64,000 nt of DNA, from contig NZ_MTKN01000025.1 in NCBI RefSeq assembly GCF_001975825.1, forward strand, positions 44,681 through 108,680. The letters run 5' to 3'. The notes beneath the pieces were generated by a model that was given only the letters and a program-made list of their open reading frames with translations, had not been told where the DNA came from and searched no databases. Each line of letters opens with the position of its first letter. Positions within the stretch are counted from its first letter, which is position 1. A program made the translations under genes and the position numbers. The stretch is from [Flexibacter] sp. ATCC 35208 (GTDB taxonomy: Bacteria; Bacteroidota; Bacteroidia; Chitinophagales; Chitinophagaceae). Of the stretch, positions 52,255 to 61,577 are shown piece by piece.

Positions 52255-54452
52255 ATCATTTCTTTTTGCGCAGCGGGGAAAACTATTGTAATGACAGTAC
52301 CTTGCTCACTCGTCACCTCAAATGTACCATCCAGCTGTTCACTCAGCCCACGCATGAGGTTCATGCCAAGTGATGATGTATTATCGAGGTTAAATTGCTC
52401 AGGCAGTCCTGTTCCATTATCGAAGATACGAAGCTGCCAGTGCTGCTCATCTATGTTTTTTAGCGAAATTTCAATAATACCCTGACGTGTTCCGGGGAAT
52501 GCATATTTGATGGCATTGCTCACTGACTCATTCAGCACAAGTCCCAGCGGTACTGCCTGTGCAACATCTAATTCCAGTGGGGTAATATCCAGGTTGAATT
52601 GTATTTGTGCTTTTGTCGGGAAACTTTCCTGCATGTAAGCCACCAGTTCCCTGATATACCAGCTCATGTCAATCCTGGCCAGATTGTCCGTCTGGTATAG
52701 TTTCTGGTGGATCAGTGACATAGCATGCATACGATGTTGACTGTTGCGGATCGCATCGATAGCGTCCTGGTTGTCCAGGTAATTGGATTGGGAATTAAGC
52801 AGACTAATTACAATCTGTAAATTGTTTTTTACCCGATGATGAATCTCTTTCAGTAACCATTCTTTTTCCTGTAGCAGCTTGCGCAATAATTCATTCTGAT
52901 TATTGATCTCCTCCTGTTTTTGTTGCAATTGCAGGTTGCTGCGTTGTTTCAGCCTGCTACGGTTATATGTCAGCGCGAGGATAATCAGCAATGCACATAC
53001 TCCTGCAAAGATTACATTCCTGAATATAATTTCTTTTTGTAATGATGCTTCCTGCAATGCTGACTTTTGTCGTAATAATTGAATATCCTGGTCTTTTTTA
53101 TTGGTTTCAAACTGGATCTGTAGCACAGCCAGTTGTCTTGATTTATTCAGATTAGTAGTAGAATCTGAGAATAATTTATATAGCTTATAGTGTTCCAGTG
53201 CTCCTTGTACATCGCCCGCTGCAGAATCTGCACGATACAGTAACTGGTGGCTTTGTAGTAACCTGATGGCTGGTTCGTCACGGTTCAGGACATCCTCTGA
53301 ATAAGCTACCAGGTAGGGTTTGCTATCTTTCATTTTTCCCATGCCCTGCAAATAGCCAGCTATTGCAAGCCTGCTTATCTGTCTGAAATAAGGCGATAAT
53401 TTTTGCCTGTTGTACAGTGTTACGATCTTATTGAAGTACGGCATTCCGCTTTTAAAATCTTTCATGGCAAGATAGGTGTTGATATAACGGGTCAACAGAT
53501 CTACCCAGGCGTCATCATCTTCTTTAGCAATGGGAATGAGGGATTCTATCTTATGAAGCGTATCCAGCGAAGCTTTGTACTGACCCAGCTTACGAAGAAT
53601 GAATGAAATATTGATCTGAATACTTTGTATGCTATTCGTATCGCTGTTTGAATAAGCAATTTTTAACCCACGATTGAAGTATTCCAATGCCTGTTCATAT
53701 TGATCTATGGTATAAAAAATCATACCAAGACGGTTGTAGATAGGGCTCATGATAATACCTGTTTCATGTAGTTGTTCTCCCGTTTGCATAGCCATGAGGT
53801 TATAACGGAGTGCGTTGGGAAAATCATTCAGAAAAGTATAGGTATTCCCCATCAGGCTATAGAGTCCGTGTAATCTTATAAAGTGTACTTGGTTGTAAAG
53901 TTGTAACGCGGTCTGAAGTGTTTGTAATGATTTGGTATACTCTCCGTTCACACTATAGAGATCCCCTACGAATTCCAGCATACTGGCTGCGCTCAGGTAA
54001 TCGTGGATGCTGCGGTAAATATTGACGGCAGCTTCGTAGTAGAGAATCTTTGCAGGGAGATCGGTGGATCTGTTTTGAAAAGTGCCTCCTATTTCGATCA
54101 GGGCTTCTGCCTGTAACCGGGGTGTACCATACTTCCTGAGAATATTGTAGGCTTCCATGCTGGTAGCACGACGGCCATCATCCCTGTGTGATTCGTTCAG
54201 GATCTTTGCGGTCAGGAGTTTACCAATACCAATGCCTCCCTGATAGTTCATCTTTCTGCTGAGAGAATCTATCTGTCTGGCAATGGTCCAGGCAGAATCC
54301 ATATCCTGTTTTTCATAACCTGTCTTCAGGATCAGGCGTTGCCCATCTCTGTACAGGGCGCTGACTTTCGCGGTATCCTGTCCAAATGAAGGAATAAAAA
54401 ACAGGAGGGCCACCAAAGTGGCCACTCCCTTTATTTGAAGATCATGCATCAT
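52251..54452 (-). CDS. TPR sensor histidine kinase (HisKA_2 type)
   Basis: 733 aa with a signal peptide (GVATLVALLFFIPSFGQ). Tetratricopeptide repeats fill about residues 90-400. One membrane helix lies near 480 (IFAGVCALLIILALTY), then a coiled coil and a HisKA_2 phospho-acceptor helix (LKEIHHRVKNNLQIVISLL), with HATPase (LNESVSNAIKYAF, IFDNGTGLPE). HisKA_2 kinases paired with NtrC regulators are frequent in Chitinophagaceae. Translationally coupled to the regulator. Confidence 0.92.
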   Translation of the reverse strand: MMHDLQIKGVATLVALLFFIPSFGQDTAKVSALYRDGQRLILKTGYEKQDMDSAWTIARQIDSLSRKMNYQGGIGIGKLLTAKILNESHRDDGRRATSMEAYNILRKYGTPRLQAEALIEIGGTFQNRSTDLPAKILYYEAAVNIYRSIHDYLSAASMLEFVGDLYSVNGEYTKSLQTLQTALQLYNQVHFIRLHGLYSLMGNTYTFLNDFPNALRYNLMAMQTGEQLHETGIIMSPIYNRLGMIFYTIDQYEQALEYFNRGLKIAYSNSDTNSIQSIQINISFILRKLGQYKASLDTLHKIESLIPIAKEDDDAWVDLLTRYINTYLAMKDFKSGMPYFNKIVTLYNRQKLSPYFRQISRLAIAGYLQGMGKMKDSKPYLVAYSEDVLNRDEPAIRLLQSHQLLYRADSAAGDVQGALEHYKLYKLFSDSTTNLNKSRQLAVLQIQFETNKKDQDIQLLRQKSALQEASLQKEIIFRNVIFAGVCALLIILALTYNRSRLKQRSNLQLQQKQEEINNQNELLRKLLQEKEWLLKEIHHRVKNNLQIVISLLNSQSNYLDNQDAIDAIRNSQHRMHAMSLIHQKLYQTDNLARIDMSWYIRELVAYMQESFPTKAQIQFNLDITPLELDVAQAVPLGLVLNESVSNAIKYAFPGTRQGIIEISLKNIDEQHWQLRIFDNGTGLPEQFNLDNTSSLGMNLMRGLSEQLDGTFEVTSEQGTVITIVFPAAQKEMI

Positions 54453-54453
54453 A

Positions 54454-54930
54454 TTATACCAGCTGTTTGCGTGGCAGTGCTTCCCTCATCAGATAACAGA
54501 TACAGATGGCTACACCTGGTCCAATGATGGACGTCAATCCCAGGTATCTGGCCATAATGGCGCCCATCAGGCATCCCAGCAAAAAGCCTCCGATTAATAT
54601 GGAGACATTTCGAAAACGCTGCATGGCTGCCGGCTCTTTAAAACCAGTACGTACCAGATTGCCCAGATCAAGTGCAGCCTGTGTTACATTGCCCGTCATC
54701 ATCGTGCCCGGACCATGCGTCTCTTTGGCAAAGAGTTTACCAAAGGCATTCTGCAGTCCCATTGCCACCACTACCATGAATACCAGCAAATATAACATAA
54801 AGGAACTCATCAGGGGCAGGAACATCGCCAGCACCCCAGTCAGCATCAGCAGCACGCTTTCCCCCAGCATGATCCGGTACTTTCTGACTAGTACCCTGGC
54901 CAGCCAGCCACCTATCATCACCGCCGCCAC
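54454..54930 (-). pseudogene. 5'-truncated DUF1275 (YoaK-like) membrane protein
   Basis: 158 codons from a GTG, four or five membrane helices, with the DUF1275 landmarks LQNAFGKLFAKET and MTGNVTQAALDLG. The family is normally about 220-240 aa and its N-terminal GY(V/I)DA helix region is missing. The frame opens only 54 nt further upstream at a TGA, right beside the end of the M17-like gene. It is probably a deletion relic, although a shortened protein could still be made. Confidence 0.6.
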
Positions 54931-54984
54931 AAAGGTGGGAAAGTCAACATGCGGAGTGCATCAAAATGAGATCAGCTTTCATAA

Positions 54985-55683
54985 TTACTGGAATGATTGA
55001 ATAGCTGTTTCAATGCCTTGTCCTGCTACGGTGAAGAATGAAGGTCCTGCCAGCAGAATCACTTTGCTCAGAGGCTTGAAAGTAGCATAGTGTTTATCTT
55101 TCAGGTATTCAGCTACTTTATAAGCCTGCAGCATACCTTTGGTCACATTCTCTGCTACCAGTGCTGTCGGAGAGTCGATACCCGCATCTTTCAGATCACT
55201 TGCAAATGACAGAGAAGCTACATTCAGTGACAGTGCTTCACGCATAGCGACACTACCTACTTTCGTCATCAGCCCGGGTGCGAATTGATTACGATCGCCG
55301 AGACCGATGAGCAACAGTTTCTTTGCCTTGATCTTGCCCGCTGGCGGTGTGATGAGAATTGTTTCCAGTGCATGGCCTGCAAACTGGCCGGACTTACGGA
55401 TTTCAGTGATAAGGCCATTGGTGGCTTCATCCAGATGTACCATGCCATTGAGTGCTGCTGGCAGGGCAGGAGGGGCGTTGAAAATATCGCCTTCGGTATA
55501 TTCAAATACACAGGCTATCTGCAGGTCTGCCACGGTTGCTGAAGGGCCTTGTACCAGTCCTTCTATGGTGACGCCATCTACTTTACCCCAGGCTTTGGTG
55601 GTGCCAACAGCGGTTGTAGTTTGCTGTGCATGTACAAAAATGTGTGCGAGTAATAATGTGGTTAGAACTATTGTGCGTTTCAT
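54985..55683 (-). CDS. secreted M17 leucyl-aminopeptidase N-terminal-domain protein
   Basis: 232 aa with a signal peptide (IVLTTLLLAHIFVHAQQ). The body matches the N-terminal domain of M17 leucyl aminopeptidases (IRKSGQFAGHALETILI, KLLLIGLGDRNQFAP, MREALSLNVASL). The dinuclear zinc catalytic domain, normally another 300 aa, is absent; the stop follows immediately after this domain. It may be a stand-alone regulatory or ligand-binding domain, or a truncated peptidase. Next to two other decayed genes. Confidence 0.75.
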   Translation of the reverse strand: MKRTIVLTTLLLAHIFVHAQQTTTAVGTTKAWGKVDGVTIEGLVQGPSATVADLQIACVFEYTEGDIFNAPPALPAALNGMVHLDEATNGLITEIRKSGQFAGHALETILITPPAGKIKAKKLLLIGLGDRNQFAPGLMTKVGSVAMREALSLNVASLSFASDLKDAGIDSPTALVAENVTKGMLQAYKVAEYLKDKHYATFKPLSKVILLAGPSFFTVAGQGIETAIQSFQ

Positions 55684-55688
55684 GTTTA

Positions 55689-55845
55689 TTAAAATTTAAA
55701 TGCGACATGTGTATTGACGAAGATGCCATAAGGAGTAGCGCCAGTTAAATACAGCATCTGCCTGCACTACGAAGTGCTCACCAAATGGCATGTTACTGTA
55801 ATGATGCAGGTCTATCAGGTTCACCGGACCTGGAAATGGTTTCAT
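55689..55845 (-). pseudogene. frameshifted 3' remnant of an outer-membrane barrel protein
   Basis: One frame from 55845 reads MKPFPGPVNLIDLHHYSN and continues to about 55750. The other frame then continues as LTGATPYGIFVNTHVAFKF to a stop at 55689. The join needs a single-base shift near 55745-55757. The final strand ending in Phe is typical of outer-membrane barrels. It lies directly upstream of the M17-like gene. Confidence 0.45.
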
Positions 55846-55967
55846 GTTATGATGTTTTTACAGGGGGCAATCTGTATGCCGAGGGTTAACATGCTTTAAA
55901 TCAATTGTTTAAAATAAATATAGACAATGGCTTATTTACCGTATTTCGTATTTTGAATAAAAAAAAC

Positions 55968-55998
55968 AAAACCGCACCCGGAAAAGGAGTGCGGTTTT
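55968..55998 (-). terminator. terminator after the azoreductase gene
   Basis: 10-bp stem AAAACCGCAC with GTGCGGTTTT plus an inner CC/GG pair, T-run on either strand. It lies 23 nt after the azoreductase stop. Between 55846 and 55967 I see no gene. Confidence 0.85.
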
Positions 55999-56020
55999 GA
56001 AAAATATATTGCAGGATGAA

Positions 56021-56617
56021 TTACACAGTAATTGCTTCGTACGCTTTTTCCATTGCAGTATCCTGTACACCTGGTACACTCAAACCTTCTGCTCTTACCA
56101 CGGTCACATCCGTCATGCCCATAAACCCTAACACCGCTCTCAGGTAATTTTCTGTATAATCATACACCTTCATCATTCCTTCAGAATAGACGCCTCCTGT
56201 AGAAATAGCCAGATATACTTTCTTGCCTTTCACCAATCCTTCCGGTCCATTTGCTCCATAGCTAAATGTCTTTCCTCTTCTGGCAATATGATCAATCCAT
56301 GACTTCAGATTGGAAGTAATACTGAAGTTATACATTGGTGCGCCGATTACCACTACATCTGCTGCCAGCAATTCAGCAATTGCTTCGTCAGAATGTGCAA
56401 TCGCACTCACCTGCTCAGCAGATCTATTTTCTTCAGGGGTAAAAAAGGATTGAATATGCGCTTCTTCCAGGTGTGGAAACGGTGCTGCGGCCAGGTCGCG
56501 AATTACTACAGTGCTACCGGGATGAGCAGCAGTCAGCTTTTCAACAATGGCATTTCCTAATTGTGCGCTATACGACTGAGACTTTCTTGGGCTGGTGATC
56601 AAATGCAATATTCTCAT
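56021..56617 (-). CDS. azoR: FMN-dependent NADH-azoreductase
   Basis: 198 aa flavodoxin-like quinone/azo-compound reductase, the usual AzoR length. It has LHLITSPRKSQSYSAQLGN at the phosphate-binding loop, APMYNFSITSNLKSWIDHI (the AzoR flavin motif) near residue 95, and AISTGGVYSEG near 145. Its role is typically two-electron reduction of quinones and electrophiles. It is divergent from an HxlR regulator gene, a common pairing in which the regulator represses the reductase. Confidence 0.94.
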   Translation of the reverse strand: MRILHLITSPRKSQSYSAQLGNAIVEKLTAAHPGSTVVIRDLAAAPFPHLEEAHIQSFFTPEENRSAEQVSAIAHSDEAIAELLAADVVVIGAPMYNFSITSNLKSWIDHIARRGKTFSYGANGPEGLVKGKKVYLAISTGGVYSEGMMKVYDYTENYLRAVLGFMGMTDVTVVRAEGLSVPGVQDTAMEKAYEAITV

Positions 56618-56641
56618 GATGCTTATTTTTAAATTTTAACC

Positions 56642-56728
56642 CAAAAGTATCTACAATCTCCTCGCGGCTGTCGATACTATATTCCCGGATAGCACTATCC
56701 TACAGGATAGTAATATGTCGTATTTTTG
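56642..56728. promoter_or_regulatory. divergent promoters and HxlR operator
   Basis: Minus strand: TACTTTTG at 56649-56642 (-7 box of azoR, 25 nt before its ATG). Plus strand: TATTTTTG at 56721-56728 (-7 box of hxlR, 5 nt before its ATG). Between them lies the palindrome ACTATCC-TACA-GGATAGT (56694-56711), preceded by a similar half-site GATACTAT at 56673, which is the likely HxlR binding site. Confidence 0.6.
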
Positions 56729-56732
56729 TACC

Positions 56733-57077
56733 ATGAGCGTACGAACCAAAGAAACATGCAGAAAACACATCATTCCTGTCAAAGATGCCCTTGATGTACT
56801 CGGTGGCAGGTGGAAGCTCCAGCTCCTGATTCATCTGGGCTTTGGTCCCCGTCGTTTCAACCAGCTCGCCAAAGAGCTGGCTCCCATTACAGACAGAACC
56901 CTTTCCAAAGAGCTAAAAAGCCTGGAAGCTAACAAGATTATTTCACGCACCGAATATGATGCTTTTCCTCCTGTAGTAGAATACAGGATCACGCCCCACG
57001 GAGAATCACTGTTTGCCGTGATTTCAGAACTCGGCAACTGGGGGCGTGCCCATAGAAAGTTAATAATGGATAAGTAA
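56733..57077 (+). CDS. HxlR family transcriptional regulator
   Basis: 114 aa from the ATG at 56733 (MSVRTKETCRKHIIPVKD). Winged helix with the HxlR core DALDVLGGRWKLQLLIHL, RRFNQLAKELAPITDRTL and EYRITPHGESL. The single N-terminal Cys9 may sense electrophiles or disulfide stress, as in YodB/HypR relatives. The -7 box at 56721-56728 excludes the upstream ATG at 56715. Divergent from azoR. Confidence 0.92.
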   Translation: MSVRTKETCRKHIIPVKDALDVLGGRWKLQLLIHLGFGPRRFNQLAKELAPITDRTLSKELKSLEANKIISRTEYDAFPPVVEYRITPHGESLFAVISELGNWGRAHRKLIMDK

Positions 57078-57085
57078 AGTTGTGC

Positions 57086-57505
57086 TCAGGAAAAGTCTCT
57101 GAAAATATCGGCTACCGCAGTTGTCAGCTCCTTCGCCAGCAAAGGCTTTTTTAGCAACTTCACCACCATGGGATTGGCATACGTGCGGCTGATATCACTA
57201 TAATCAAGCGAAGAGGATACCATGATCACATGGCACTGCGATTTGATCTTAGCAGGATAACTATCAAAAGCCTCCAGGAATTCAAACCCATCCATCTCCG
57301 GCATTTGTATATCCAACAATATTATGGTAGGAGGAATACGAGGTAATGTTATATTGGACGATAGAAACTCAAGCGCTTTATTGGCATTATTAAAAGCAAG
57401 TATAGTCCGGCTGATCTGCTGTATGGCAATCAACTTTTCATGCAATAGAAGGTCCACTTCATTGTCATCTATCAAAATCACACGTAAATCAGGAATCGAA
57501 ATCAT
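57086..57505 (-). CDS. single-domain response regulator
   Basis: 139 aa CheY-like receiver with no output domain. Acidic pair IDDNEVD near residue 12, phospho-Asp in ILLDIQMPEMDGFEF, and Lys in LLKKPL. It overlaps the upstream response-regulator kinase gene by 17 nt and is last in the five-gene block with the 7TM kinase, FeeM-like acyltransferase and E1-like gene. It may act as a phosphate sink or protein-protein output. Confidence 0.93.
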   Translation of the reverse strand: MISIPDLRVILIDDNEVDLLLHEKLIAIQQISRTILAFNNANKALEFLSSNITLPRIPPTIILLDIQMPEMDGFEFLEAFDSYPAKIKSQCHVIMVSSSLDYSDISRTYANPMVVKLLKKPLLAKELTTAVADIFRDFS

Positions 57506-58586
57506 TTCTGTTCGGAATGCTTATTTCAAATTGTGTACCTTCTCCATACTTGGATTCTACATTGATCGTACCGCCAATCTTGTTCAGGGCTTCTTTCACT
57601 ATATAAAGGCCAATGCCGCTGCCCGGCTTGTTGTTATTCTTAGATCTGAAGAACATTTTGAAGATGTTGTTCAGGTGTTCACTTAATATACCAATACCAT
57701 TGTCCGATATTACCAGCGTTGCTTTGTGGGGCTCTACTTTTACTGCCAGGTTCACTTTTGGATGCACCTCATCCGGTTTCTGATATTTAACAGCATTTGA
57801 TATAAGGTTGTTTAAAATTACACTAATTCGGAAAGTATCTCCCTTAAATTCAACCGGCTGGTCTACATTGACCTGGAACTCTATCGCTGTATTCTGATGT
57901 TTGAATTGTGTGATACATTCATTCAGCAGATGGTCAAAAGTAATTTTCTCATACTCCACATCCAATCTTGAATTGCGATAGTATTCAATAATCTTTTGAA
58001 TAAAGCCATCCAGTTTCTGAATACATACTTCGATCATATTCAGATAGCCGTTAGGGTCAGTAACAGAGTTATCCAGTCTGCTCAGGTTAATGATACCCAG
58101 TACAGACATGAGCGGAGAGCGAAGGTCATGCGAAGTGGAGTAGATAAAGCGGTTCAGCTCATCATTGATCTTTTCCAGTTCGATGATCTTTTCTTTCAGT
58201 TGTTTGCGGGTTGCATATATTTCGTAGGCATTCTGAATGGTTCTGTGCAGCTCGTGCTCATCCCATGGTTTCTTGATATAGGAGAAGATATGCCCCTTGT
58301 TGATGGCATCGATAATGTCTTCTACATCGGTATAGCCGGTGAGCAGGATACGCATGGGATCAGGCAAGGTATCTTTAATCTCATTAAAGAATTCAACACC
58401 GGTAGATACGGGCATCTTCTGGTCAGCGATGATAATGTGTACATCGATGCTCTTTAGTAACTGCTTGCCTTCCTGGGCGGAGTTTGCTGTGTAAATTTCA
58501 TAACTGCGGCGGAAGCTGGCTTTAAAAGCATTTAGGTTGTGTACTTCGTCGTCAATGTAGAGAATCCTGATACGGTTTTCTTTCAT
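57489..58586 (-). CDS. response regulator-histidine kinase hybrid (REC-HisKA-HATPase)
   Basis: 365 aa, cytoplasmic. An N-terminal receiver (residues 1-120) with phospho-Asp in HIIIADQKMPVSTG and Lys in FSYIKKPWDEHE is followed by a short coiled coil. HisKA is FIYSTSHDLRSPLMS, and the HATPase has NNLISNAVKYQ and SDNGIGILSEH. This order (receiver first) is that of relay kinases which receive a signal from an upstream kinase, here probably the 7TM kinase 84 nt upstream. Confidence 0.93.
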   Translation of the reverse strand: MKENRIRILYIDDEVHNLNAFKASFRRSYEIYTANSAQEGKQLLKSIDVHIIIADQKMPVSTGVEFFNEIKDTLPDPMRILLTGYTDVEDIIDAINKGHIFSYIKKPWDEHELHRTIQNAYEIYATRKQLKEKIIELEKINDELNRFIYSTSHDLRSPLMSVLGIINLSRLDNSVTDPNGYLNMIEVCIQKLDGFIQKIIEYYRNSRLDVEYEKITFDHLLNECITQFKHQNTAIEFQVNVDQPVEFKGDTFRISVILNNLISNAVKYQKPDEVHPKVNLAVKVEPHKATLVISDNGIGILSEHLNNIFKMFFRSKNNNKPGSGIGLYIVKEALNKIGGTINVESKYGEGTQFEISIPNRNDFDS

Positions 58587-58670
58587 CCACTAATGTTTTA
58601 TACAAAAAACGATAATGATTTAATTGCAGGGCTCTATTCCTGTCTGGGGGGGTACCATCGGAGCATGACA

Positions 58671-60794
58671 CTAGGTCATAGTGTTTATCTTCAATGGTAA
58701 ATATATAATAAATTCTGCACCTTCCCCGGGTGCAGTATTAACGAATATCCGTCCCTGATGTTTTTCTATGATACTGAATACGATAGAAAGGCCCAGGCCT
58801 GTACCTTCGCCTACGTCTTTGGTAGTAAAGAATGGGTCGAAGATCTTTTCTTTTACTTTTTCTGTCATACCCGGACCAGTGTCTTTGATACTGATCACGG
58901 CCATTTCATCTTCCTGCCAGGTAGTGATGATCACACTTTCTTCCCTGCCGTTTGAATGGGTATTAATCGCATTGAAGGCATTGGTCAGTATGTTCATGAA
59001 TACCTGGTTCATTTTACCGGCATAGCATTCAATCTTAGGTAGTGTACCGTAGTGCTTCGTGACCGTTACATTTGGCGGAATGCTGTTCTTCAGGAGTACC
59101 AGCGTGCTATCCAGCCCTTCGTGCAGGTCTACCGATTTCACATCACTTTCGTCAAGGCGGCTGAAGGTACGTAATCCTTTGACAATCTCAGCCGTACGTG
59201 TGGCACCATCTTCAATACCTTTTATCAGTGAGGCTATTTCTTCGTGAATATAGTCAATGTCTATCTCTTGTTTGTAAGCCGCGATCTCCCGCAGTTCCAT
59301 TTTCACATCGGTGGCGGTGGCGAGATCATCGTACTTATTAAGCAGCGTTTTAATATCTGCTATATCCATTTTGAGCGGCTTGATATTGGAAGTGACAAAG
59401 TTGATCGGGTTATTGATTTCGTGTGCAATACCAGCAGTAAGCTGACCCAGAGATGCCATTTTCTCTCTTTCCACAAGTTGTGTCTGTGCGTCTTTCAGGT
59501 TTTTGAGGGCTACATTCAGCTCTTCATTGCTGGCCTGTAACTCTTCCGTACGTTTATGCACTTTGTCTTCCAGTATAATATTCTGCTCTCTTACAAGGCG
59601 CTCATTCTCCTGTGAGGCTTGCAGGGCTTCGGCTCTGAATACATTGATCTTGTGTGCCAGTGCGAAGGAGAGGAGCAGGGCTTCCATTCCTGAGCCGATC
59701 TGCAGTGCATAATAGGTAAAGTCATTATATGGCAGCACGTTCATATTGCGTAGTACGAATATGATCACACTGACGAGGAACACAGACCATGCCAGCAAAA
59801 AGAAACGGGCGGAGCTATAGCCCATCCGGCTCATCCTGAGTGGTACGATAAATACGATGACGGCAGCGGCAGAAACTACCAGCTGTACCCACACCTGCGC
59901 AATGGTATACCAATCCAGCAGGGCAGGAATGAAACATACCAGGTATGCATAAATGAGGTAGTTGATCAGGTTGTGTCCACGCCTGTAATGTTGCTTCGTT
60001 TGCAGGAACTGCTGTACGAACATCAATGCCGTTAGTCCATTGAAGATGGGTACCAGTACGGTGGCATGTATTTCCATCCAGGGCCACGAAGGCCATAGAA
60101 AGCGGAAGGCAAACCCCTGCAGGGTAGCTTGTGTGAGGCCTACGAAGATATTGTAGGCTACATAGATCAGGTAACTGTTATCCTTGGTAGAAAGGAAGAT
60201 AAAGAGGTTATAAAACGACATAGCGAGGATGACCCCGACATACAACCCGAAGATAAGTCCCCGGGAGCTGTTTTTGGTCGTAATCTGCTCTTTGGTACCA
60301 ATGTAGATAGGCAGTTGTAACTGTTCTCCCGCCTTGATGCGCAGGTAGTACAAATGGGTACTGTGTGCCTGGAATACGAGGGGGAATATATAGTTCTGAT
60401 GATCGAAAATTCTGTTGTGAAACTGGGTGAATTCCCCTAGTCTGGTTTCTTTGAAACTGCCATCAGGCATTTGTTCAAAGAGGGTAATATCGTCGATGGT
60501 GGGATATTCTACTTCCAGCAGCAGTTTGCGGGCGGCGCCGGGGTTTTCGATATGGAACCGTGCCCAATGGGTATAGGGGGTGATTTGCAGGTTAGGTACA
60601 TTCTCTCCTGGTGAGACAAAGGAAATGTGTTGCACATCTCCGATCCCGAGCTTGTTTGACTTGTCAGTAAATAATTCAAGGTATTTGCCTATGCGGGTGA
60701 GGGGCATGCCTTCCTCATATACAAAGGGAGCTGCTGCCTGCGTATGCAGATAGCATAATAGGGCGAATAACCATAAGGTAATGATCCGGAACAT
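58671..60794 (-). CDS. 7TM-DISM sensor histidine kinase
   Basis: 707 aa. Signal peptide; extracellular 7TMR-DISMED2 beta-sandwich (residues 25-170, e.g. WARFHIENPGAARKLLLEV); seven membrane helices (about 180-385); long coiled coil (390-450); HisKA MASLGQLTAGIAHEINNPIN with the phospho-His; HATPase with NILTNAFNAIN and GTGLGLSIV. The DISMED2 domain is thought to bind carbohydrates or other small ligands. It starts 20 nt after the acyltransferase gene's stop. Confidence 0.93.
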   Translation of the reverse strand: MFRIITLWLFALLCYLHTQAAAPFVYEEGMPLTRIGKYLELFTDKSNKLGIGDVQHISFVSPGENVPNLQITPYTHWARFHIENPGAARKLLLEVEYPTIDDITLFEQMPDGSFKETRLGEFTQFHNRIFDHQNYIFPLVFQAHSTHLYYLRIKAGEQLQLPIYIGTKEQITTKNSSRGLIFGLYVGVILAMSFYNLFIFLSTKDNSYLIYVAYNIFVGLTQATLQGFAFRFLWPSWPWMEIHATVLVPIFNGLTALMFVQQFLQTKQHYRRGHNLINYLIYAYLVCFIPALLDWYTIAQVWVQLVVSAAAVIVFIVPLRMSRMGYSSARFFLLAWSVFLVSVIIFVLRNMNVLPYNDFTYYALQIGSGMEALLLSFALAHKINVFRAEALQASQENERLVREQNIILEDKVHKRTEELQASNEELNVALKNLKDAQTQLVEREKMASLGQLTAGIAHEINNPINFVTSNIKPLKMDIADIKTLLNKYDDLATATDVKMELREIAAYKQEIDIDYIHEEIASLIKGIEDGATRTAEIVKGLRTFSRLDESDVKSVDLHEGLDSTLVLLKNSIPPNVTVTKHYGTLPKIECYAGKMNQVFMNILTNAFNAINTHSNGREESVIITTWQEDEMAVISIKDTGPGMTEKVKEKIFDPFFTTKDVGEGTGLGLSIVFSIIEKHQGRIFVNTAPGEGAEFIIYLPLKINTMT

Positions 60795-60814
60795 GCGATA
60801 AATTTAGAAAAAAT

Positions 60815-61525
60815 TCACCTTTCACTCTGCACTTTGGTATATTGATAGTCGGGAATTTCCAGGTGATAACTGACTTCGTAAGAGCCTTTGGGGCCAACTT
60901 CTGTTTTGGTTTGAACAAGATGTTCGCGCAGATCATAGATAAGTTCCCGCTCTTTGGGATCTGCATATTCCAGGGTATTGACGTCGTTGATCACCATGGC
61001 AGTGGCTACGAAGTCGTCTTTAGGATAGAAAAAGGTGCCTTTATCGCCGAGGGATTCGTCGATCATAAATCCTACTCTCTTTCCGATACGTGTGGTGATG
61101 GGTGCACATAATACGTGAAAATTATCTATTGGCAGCTGTGCAGCGAGTACTACGCCTGCCCTGGCCAGTACCTGGCTACCGATGCCCATACCGGCTACTT
61201 CCTTGGAGTTCCACATTGCACAGATCTCCGCACTACCGGGTTTCACCATGTCATAGATCTTGTTGTCGTACTTGCCGATCGCAGTTTCTATAGGCAGGGG
61301 AATGACACCGTCAGCCAGCTGTACTCTGGCGCCACCGTAGGTTTTGGTGCGGGATTCATCTTCAACAATAATTACAATACTATTTTCATGTTGCATCCAG
61401 TCCGCATTACCGGACGTGATTTTAGCAATCCCAAAATAGATCTCCAACAACCGGAGGTGGCCGTTGTAAAACCTCAGGCAGGCTTCAGGATCGTCTGGTG
61501 CTCTAAATGCCCTTACTGTAATCAT
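60815..61525 (-). CDS. GNAT-fold protein, FeeM-like (N-acyl amino acid synthase family)
   Basis: 236 aa. The core resembles the N-acyl amino acid synthase FeeM / autoinducer-synthase branch of the GNAT fold (VRAFRAPDDPEACLRFYNGH at the start, EICAMWNSKEVAGMGIGS near 100, with the GxGxGS-like acceptor loop, and LCAPITTRIGKRVGF near 150). Such enzymes join an acyl-ACP or acyl-CoA chain to an amino acid. It could make a lipid-like signal or lipid amide, but the reaction is inferred from fold only. It lies between the E1-like gene and the 7TM kinase. Confidence 0.7.
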   Translation of the reverse strand: MITVRAFRAPDDPEACLRFYNGHLRLLEIYFGIAKITSGNADWMQHENSIVIIVEDESRTKTYGGARVQLADGVIPLPIETAIGKYDNKIYDMVKPGSAEICAMWNSKEVAGMGIGSQVLARAGVVLAAQLPIDNFHVLCAPITTRIGKRVGFMIDESLGDKGTFFYPKDDFVATAMVINDVNTLEYADPKERELIYDLREHLVQTKTEVGPKGSYEVSYHLEIPDYQYTKVQSER

Positions 61526-61577
61526 GATTTTGCATGTGGGTACTCTTTAATAATAGCATTGGTACTAGGGATGGAGG

